From Ophiobolus disseminans (lineage: Eukaryota > Ascomycota > Dothideomycetes > Pleosporales > Phaeosphaeriaceae), in the NCBI GenBank assembly GCA_010093685.1, contig MU006233.1:868001-932000 (forward strand): a DNA stretch of 64,000 nucleotides, given 5' to 3'. The translations under genes and the position numbers were made by a program. This document shows positions 59,577 through 64,000 of this stretch, one piece after another. The first letter of the stretch is position 1. Each line of letters opens with the position of its first letter. Under the pieces are notes generated by a model. It made no database searches, was not told where the DNA came from, and saw nothing but the letters and a program-made list of their open reading frames with translations.

Positions 59577-62100
59577 CTAACGGACATTACATCCGTCCGG
59601 ACAAGTCACTACATCGTAGTATATCCCTATCGTAGCCGGGGCGGTGCTGTTGTCATATCCCAGGAACGGAATGTATGATCTTTCATCGTCGTCATCGAAT
59701 ACCTGTGACAAGTAGAATTCGCAAGCTTCGCCTACACAGCAATGTAACAGCTCCAGCTCAGCGTCCAGGTTGCAAATCGCCCGAGGATAGTATTGATACT
59801 CGGGGATCTGTGGATAGAATGAGAGGAAATTCGGGCTGGTGTCGACATTACTCATGATCCAGTCGTAGTTGATGCTGCTAGCAATGGTGACGAGGCCGTT
59901 GTCCCAAATCCTGAACGTCCCGGGCTGATATTGACCTCCGGTCAGACCGAACACGGGAACGCCTGAGCTTGAATTAAAACCAAGGCGTTTGTTATCGATC
60001 CTATAATGGTTGCCGCCAGTGAGTGTGAAGCACGTGCACACAGGTGCCGGAATGTCGGTGTTAGTAGGTAGTTCGGGATTGTATGAGTTTGTGGGTGCTT
60101 CGGGATCGTACGAGTTGGTGGGTGCTACGGGATCATATGAGTTGGTGGGTTCGACGGGATCGTATGAGTTAGTGGGTTCGGCGGGATCGTATGAGTTGGC
60201 GGGTCCTAGGGGTCCTGGAGTACCGGGAGTCATTGTTGAACCAAAGAAGGTGATGGCTGGGATTGAAGAGGAGGGCCTTGACAAGCTGAACGACGAAGAA
60301 GGGCCCGAAGAGATTGCTCTAGAAGAGTGGGAGGATATCAAGCTTGCGATAGAAGAACGGGAGGCCGTCGAGCTTGCTACAGAAGAACGGGAAGCTGTTG
60401 AACTTGCAGTAGAAGAACGGGAGACTGTTAAGCTTGTAGTAGAAGAACGGGAGGTCGTCGAACTAGTGGTAGAAGAACGGGAGGCCAACGAGCTTGTAGT
60501 AGAAGCACGGGAGACTGTTAAGCTTGTAGTAGAAGAACGGGAGGTCGTCGAACTAGTGGTAGAAGAACGGGAGGCCAACGAGCTTGTAGTAGAAGCACGG
60601 GAGACCGACGAGCTTGTGGTAGAAGAACGAGAGGCCGACAAGCTTGCGGAAGAAGAAGTGGAAAGGCTTGGCATAACTGAGCTGAGTGAGGTAGAGCTCA
60701 ATCGATTTGATGACGACGAGCTGGACGTAGGAGTAGACCTAGTGCTGGGTGTAGACGACACCTGTGTGCTGGTCGATGACGTCGTTTGAACGCTGGAAGT
60801 CGATGGGGAGGTAGAGATTGTCGAAGATCGGGAGCTAGAAGTTGATGCCGACCGGGAGCTAGAAGTCGATGCCGACTGAGAGCTCGAGGTTAGTGACGAT
60901 TGCGAGCTTGAGGTTGATGATGGTCGCAAGCTCGAGGTTGATGAAGATACAGAGCTCGAAATTGATGATAATATCGAGCCCAAAATTACTGAAGATATCG
61001 AGCTCGACGGTTGCGTGCTCGAAGTTGATGAGAATGTTGAGCTCAAAATTACTGAGGACATTGAGCTCGAGGTTGATGACGGTTGCGAGCTCGAAGCTGA
61101 TGAGGATATAGCGCTTGAGACCGAAGAGGATACAGGGCTCGAGACCGACGAGGATTGAATCACGGAGGCCGAGGTGGATGTTGTACTCGAGGCCAACGTG
61201 GATTGGGCGCTTGACTTGGAAGAGCTGGAAGACAAGGTGGTCGAGCTACTTGTCGTCGAGGATGTCTTTAGGGTAGACGACGGATCCGCATAAGGAGCAG
61301 GTCCATAAGGAGCAGGCCCATAGGGAGGAAGTACATATGGAGGAGGTCCACATGGAGGAGGCGCATATGGAGCGGCATTACACTGTCCGTACCCAACTTG
61401 ACAGTTCGGAGAGGCGCAATAGTCTGATGTACTTCCACTGCACAACGTTAACACAAATTTCGACGTGAAGGCCAACCAACTTACCAGTACGAGCTGGAAG
61501 AGCAGCAGTCTCCATACTGACTTCCCTGGCATGTTCTGCCACCAAAGTACGGGCCGCAGCGAGTGTTCGTCGACACTGGTTGTGAGTACGCAGCCGGGAG
61601 GGCGCGAGTCGAAGCTGGGCGCGTATATGTTACCAAACTACTACATCGGGCGCCCGAGTACGGTGATGCTCTACTGCAAGCACCGAATGCGAACTGGCAT
61701 CCAAGTGATGGGCTACAATAGGAAGAAGATCTTCCGCAGTAGTCGTGCTGCGAACAACAATCTCCGTATACAGAGCCCAAGCATGTGTAGCCCCATGAGG
61801 AGCCACACTTTCCATTAGTAGATATCTTCTTGTGCTGGGAGCCTGAGATCCCACAATAGCCATAATTGGACTGACACCCTGTCGAGCAATACTCCGCTGT
61901 TGATCCGCTGGGTTATGTCAGTAGATATTTGGGACGTGGCTAAGGGGCACTCACCACCAGCCTTTGTATGAGCAGCAGTCACCAAATGCAGAAGAAAGGC
62001 AAGTATATCCGTTGGTGCGACCGCATCTGGCGTTGGTCGACACACGCTGTGCAGAGGCAACACTGAGCAAGCCCACGGTTGTGACAAAAGTGACCAACAT
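59577..62100 (-). CDS. Secreted multi-CBM18 chitin-binding protein with long Ser/Thr stalk
   Basis: Exons are 62100..61955, 61907..61485 and 61437..59577, giving 809 residues. MLVTFVTTVGLLSVASA is a signal peptide. Three CBM18 domains follow: RCGRTNGYTCLSSAFGDCCS...CGSTAEYC, KCGSSWGYTCLGSVYGDCCS...YCGRSSSYC, and RCGPYFGGRTCQGSQYGDCC...CGSTSDYC. A Pro/Tyr-rich hinge (PPYGPAPYGPAPY) leads into about 330 residues of Ser/Thr with a 10-residue repeat. Then come five 9-residue NSYDP-type repeats. A C-terminal domain of about 150 residues (CTCFTLTGGNHYRIDNKRL, GTFRIWDNGLVTIASS, LLHCCVGEACEFYLSQVF) ends CPDGCNVR. No GPI signal is seen. Role inferred: wall or extracellular chitin binding with a displayed C-terminal domain. 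Confidence 0.87.
60075..60209 (-). repeat. Five 27-bp tandem units encoding NSYDP repeats
   Basis: Units start at 60075, 60102, 60129, 60156 and 60183, each beginning GGGAT on the plus strand. The exact 27-base period keeps the frame of the chitin-binding protein. Each unit encodes nine residues with the core NSYDP. Confidence 0.9.
60301..60660 (-). repeat. 30-bp minisatellite in the Ser/Thr stalk
   Basis: About twelve 30-base units, most ending AGAAGAACGG on the plus strand, encode ten-residue Ser/Thr/Arg units such as SRSSTTSLTV. Within the array, 60421-60510 and 60511-60600 are an exact 90-bp tandem duplication. Exact identity implies a recent event or active homogenisation. Confidence 0.92.
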
Positions 62101-62807
62101 TTCCAATGTCGGGCGACAAGCGCACAACTGCTATGGATTAAAGAGTGTAGAACATTGAAAGCGGCTCGTCGCAATTTAGAGGCGTGATGTGATACCTAGG
62201 TACCGAAGCTTCTTTAGACTGAACCTTTTTGATCTCGTGCGCTAAGACGAGTGGCCGCCTTCCGAACACATTACATCTTCGGCCCCATATAAAAACGCAC
62301 AATGCTGGGTCTTCAACTACTAGCTGCAGCTGCAGCGTTGTTTGACGTCCAGCCAGGCCATGGCGGTACGCTAAAAAGCTTACATGGCGCCCACATGGAG
62401 CTTGTAAAGAAAGTCGCAAATCTCGTCAACCCGTGGACGCAATAAAGACCACCGAGGTGCATTTCAACACAGTCACCAGGGGCCGAACCCAAGAGATTTG
62501 AAATGTGCGAGATTGCAGATCAAGGTCACCAGTGTCAGTGAGCCCTACCTGGTATGCGGGGCATTGAGGCTTCCAACCGTGGTACACCTCCGGCGTTTGA
62601 CCTAGACTCCCGTCGTATCTACAATTGGAACACCACCTAAAGTTTTTTAGTCTTGTTCACTCTTGGAAATTATTATGCGATGGGTGATTCTGGCTGTCTC
62701 GACTTACGAAGCGTGAGTTGAGACACATAGCCGTATTGTATTTGAAAGACTCTAACCAGATGCTGAAGGTTGCTCCTCTGTCGTTGTAATCATTCTGTAA
62801 AAGTGTG
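62101..62807. other. Intergenic region between the chitin-binding gene and HET copy 5
   Basis: About 700 bases with no supported gene. The part next to 62101 is the likely promoter of the chitin-binding gene. CCCCATATAAAAACGC at about 62281-62296 has a TATA-like core but points to the plus strand, where no gene follows. Confidence 0.4.
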
Positions 62808-64000
62808 CTAGATAATGATAATTTCCTGCCTCTCCAAGCTTTCCGGGTCCTGAACGTCCGCAAACTCGGGACATTGTTCGCCACATACGCTCAACCAAAC
62901 TTTTCTCCATGGGTGACTGAACAATCCAATCCGACGGTAAGTGTTGGGAGCATCAGGTACCGACTCAAGTATCAGGCCAGTCATATATCCGTAGTCATGC
63001 CATCCTGGTGTGCAATGTCTAGGTGAGCACGCATCGCAGCCCGCTTGGTAAGCCATGAGACAGAACTAATAGTCTTTTACAGATTGTTTGCCGTTATCGT
63101 CGTAACCGCCATCGAATCGCTCGCATTCAAGAGCGAATCTGGATGATTGCCGCACGGCGAGCCTTTCATGGCAAGGACGCATGTGGCACATGAGGCGAAT
63201 GAATCCACCGGAGAGCCATCCAAAAGAGTCGCGGTCTGCATGGTCCACATGGACAAGCTTGATGTCCGCATGAAGAACAACATCGCCATACAAGGCCAAG
63301 TGTTCTCTCGCAAGGAACTCAATACCTCGTTTGACTGCTAACCACGACCAAGTCGGTGCTGTGTGTGTTAGTCAAATCGAAGGCCCATGGTACAGTTGAA
63401 GGCTCATCAGGGGTGGCCGAAAACATCTGAAGAGATCAATTCATGGTTCCATCAACCCTCGAACCAAACTATCGCCACTCCAAGGACACCACAAACCTAC
63501 CGCTTCAAAGTACATCCAAAGTTCAGCGACCGGGCTCATATAGGCCTTACTTAGAGCACACGCGCATCATTTTCATGTGTGTGTTAGTGAAGTTGTGTTG
63601 TTTCGGCGAAGCTTTAGGCGACTTACCAACATAGCCTATACGATTTGTTTCCTTCTCATTTGGATAATGTGATCGACGGCAGTACCACAATAGCCCCTCA
63701 AACAAATTGCCTTCCCAGATCCCGGCAACGTATTGATCATTTAGAACTGTGCCAAAACTCTTCGCGAGGCCCGAGATCGCAGGAAACGCATTGTCATCGA
63801 ATGTCAACTGACTATCCGCGAGGTCGCTCGCAATGTAGAGCCATTTGTCATGCATTTTCTTCTTGACAGCATCTGGGTTGATGTCCGAGCAGGCCGGAAG
63901 CATAGTCTGTAAACGTAGTGGGGAGGAAATACCCCAGTACTTGCCACCATGGGAAGGTACACCCTCCAAAAAAACTCAGTTGCTAGCATTTCTGCAAACT
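62808..64000 (-). pseudogene. HET domain pseudogene, copy 5 (5' end beyond the window)
   Basis: Only the C-terminal part is visible. A frameshift sits at a run of seven T (63968-63974 on the plus strand as A), between MLATEFF and LEGVPSHGGKYWG. Then come DNAFPAISGLAKSFG and YVAGIWEGNLFEGLLWY. An intron (63626..63359, 268 nt) joins to APTWSWLAVKRGIEF. An in-frame TAG at 63066-63068 interrupts the frame right before FCLMAYQAG. The end FADVQDPESLERQEIIII matches the C-termini of the other copies in position. The HET core itself lies outside. The frameshift and nonsense codon argue for a broken gene. Confidence 0.8.
63361..63588. repeat. Insertion flanked by 12-bp direct repeats inside a HET intron
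   Basis: GTGTGTGTTAGT occurs exactly at 63361-63372 and again at 63577-63588, enclosing 204 bases. Removing one repeat and the insert (216 bases) leaves a 52-nt intron, the normal size here. No terminal inverted repeats were seen. The repeats could be target-site duplications of a small element or products of local duplication. Confidence 0.6.

Noticed and set aside
60010..60789. Plus-strand frame of 259 codons, Glu/Val-rich repeats
   Set aside because: It is the antisense of the Ser/Thr-rich stalk of the chitin-binding gene. The repeat DNA keeps several frames open. The minus-strand gene has a signal peptide, domains and introns.
1..64000. CRISPR arrays, rRNA operons, telomere repeats, intact transposons
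   Set aside because: None seen. The genome is eukaryotic, and no reverse transcriptase, transposase or integrase motif appears in any frame read.

Overview
This window is nuclear DNA of a filamentous ascomycete (Pezizomycotina). The evidence is short GT-AG introns of roughly 50-60 nt with CTRAC-like branch points, fungal-specific families (HET, 2EXR, Vps62, CAP20-type perilipin, CBM18 proteins) and conserved housekeeping genes. The style suggests Dothideomycetes, but that is an inference from overall resemblance only. No tRNA, rRNA, CRISPR array or intact transposon was seen.

The left half is mostly conserved. A giant coiled-coil repeat protein runs off the left edge (1-6101, minus). It is followed by the proteasome lid subunit Rpn6 (6954-8280), an NAD-dependent epimerase-like protein (10023-11166) and a Vps62-family protein with a 19-nt microexon (13540-14937). 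Next comes a ten-exon, 2336-residue gene (15020-22684, minus). It joins a sacsin/NO VEIN-type Hsp90-like ATPase and a DUF3883-type C-terminal domain to a HET domain in one uninterrupted reading frame. Then RNA polymerase I subunit A190 (24214-29417, minus) is divergent from splicing factor Prp3 (29782-31338).

The region 31339-37127 has no recognisable gene. It holds about a dozen same-strand, promoter-like modules (TATATA followed by a pyrimidine tract and later a CAAAAGARGA motif), spaced about 300-600 bp apart.

The right half (37 kb to the end) mixes housekeeping genes with fast-evolving ones. The housekeeping genes are perilipin-like CAP20, ribosomal protein eL27 divergent from the rRNA-processing factor Sof1, and an Asp-nucleophile alpha/beta hydrolase. 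The fast-evolving part holds five HET genes of one subfamily (37128, 39795, 49955, 56883, 62808). Four of them are clearly broken by stops, deletions or frameshifts. Between them lie two secreted CBM18 chitin-binding proteins with Ser/Thr-rich stalks (52753-55053 and 59577-62100) and a 2EXR protein.

The most notable regulatory signal is a bipartite inverted element, AACTTTTTG-N10-AAAAGTTCGC. It occurs once in the A190/Prp3 divergent promoter and once in the eL27/Sof1 divergent promoter, with identical half-sites and identical spacing. It is a candidate for a shared ribosome-biogenesis control element.
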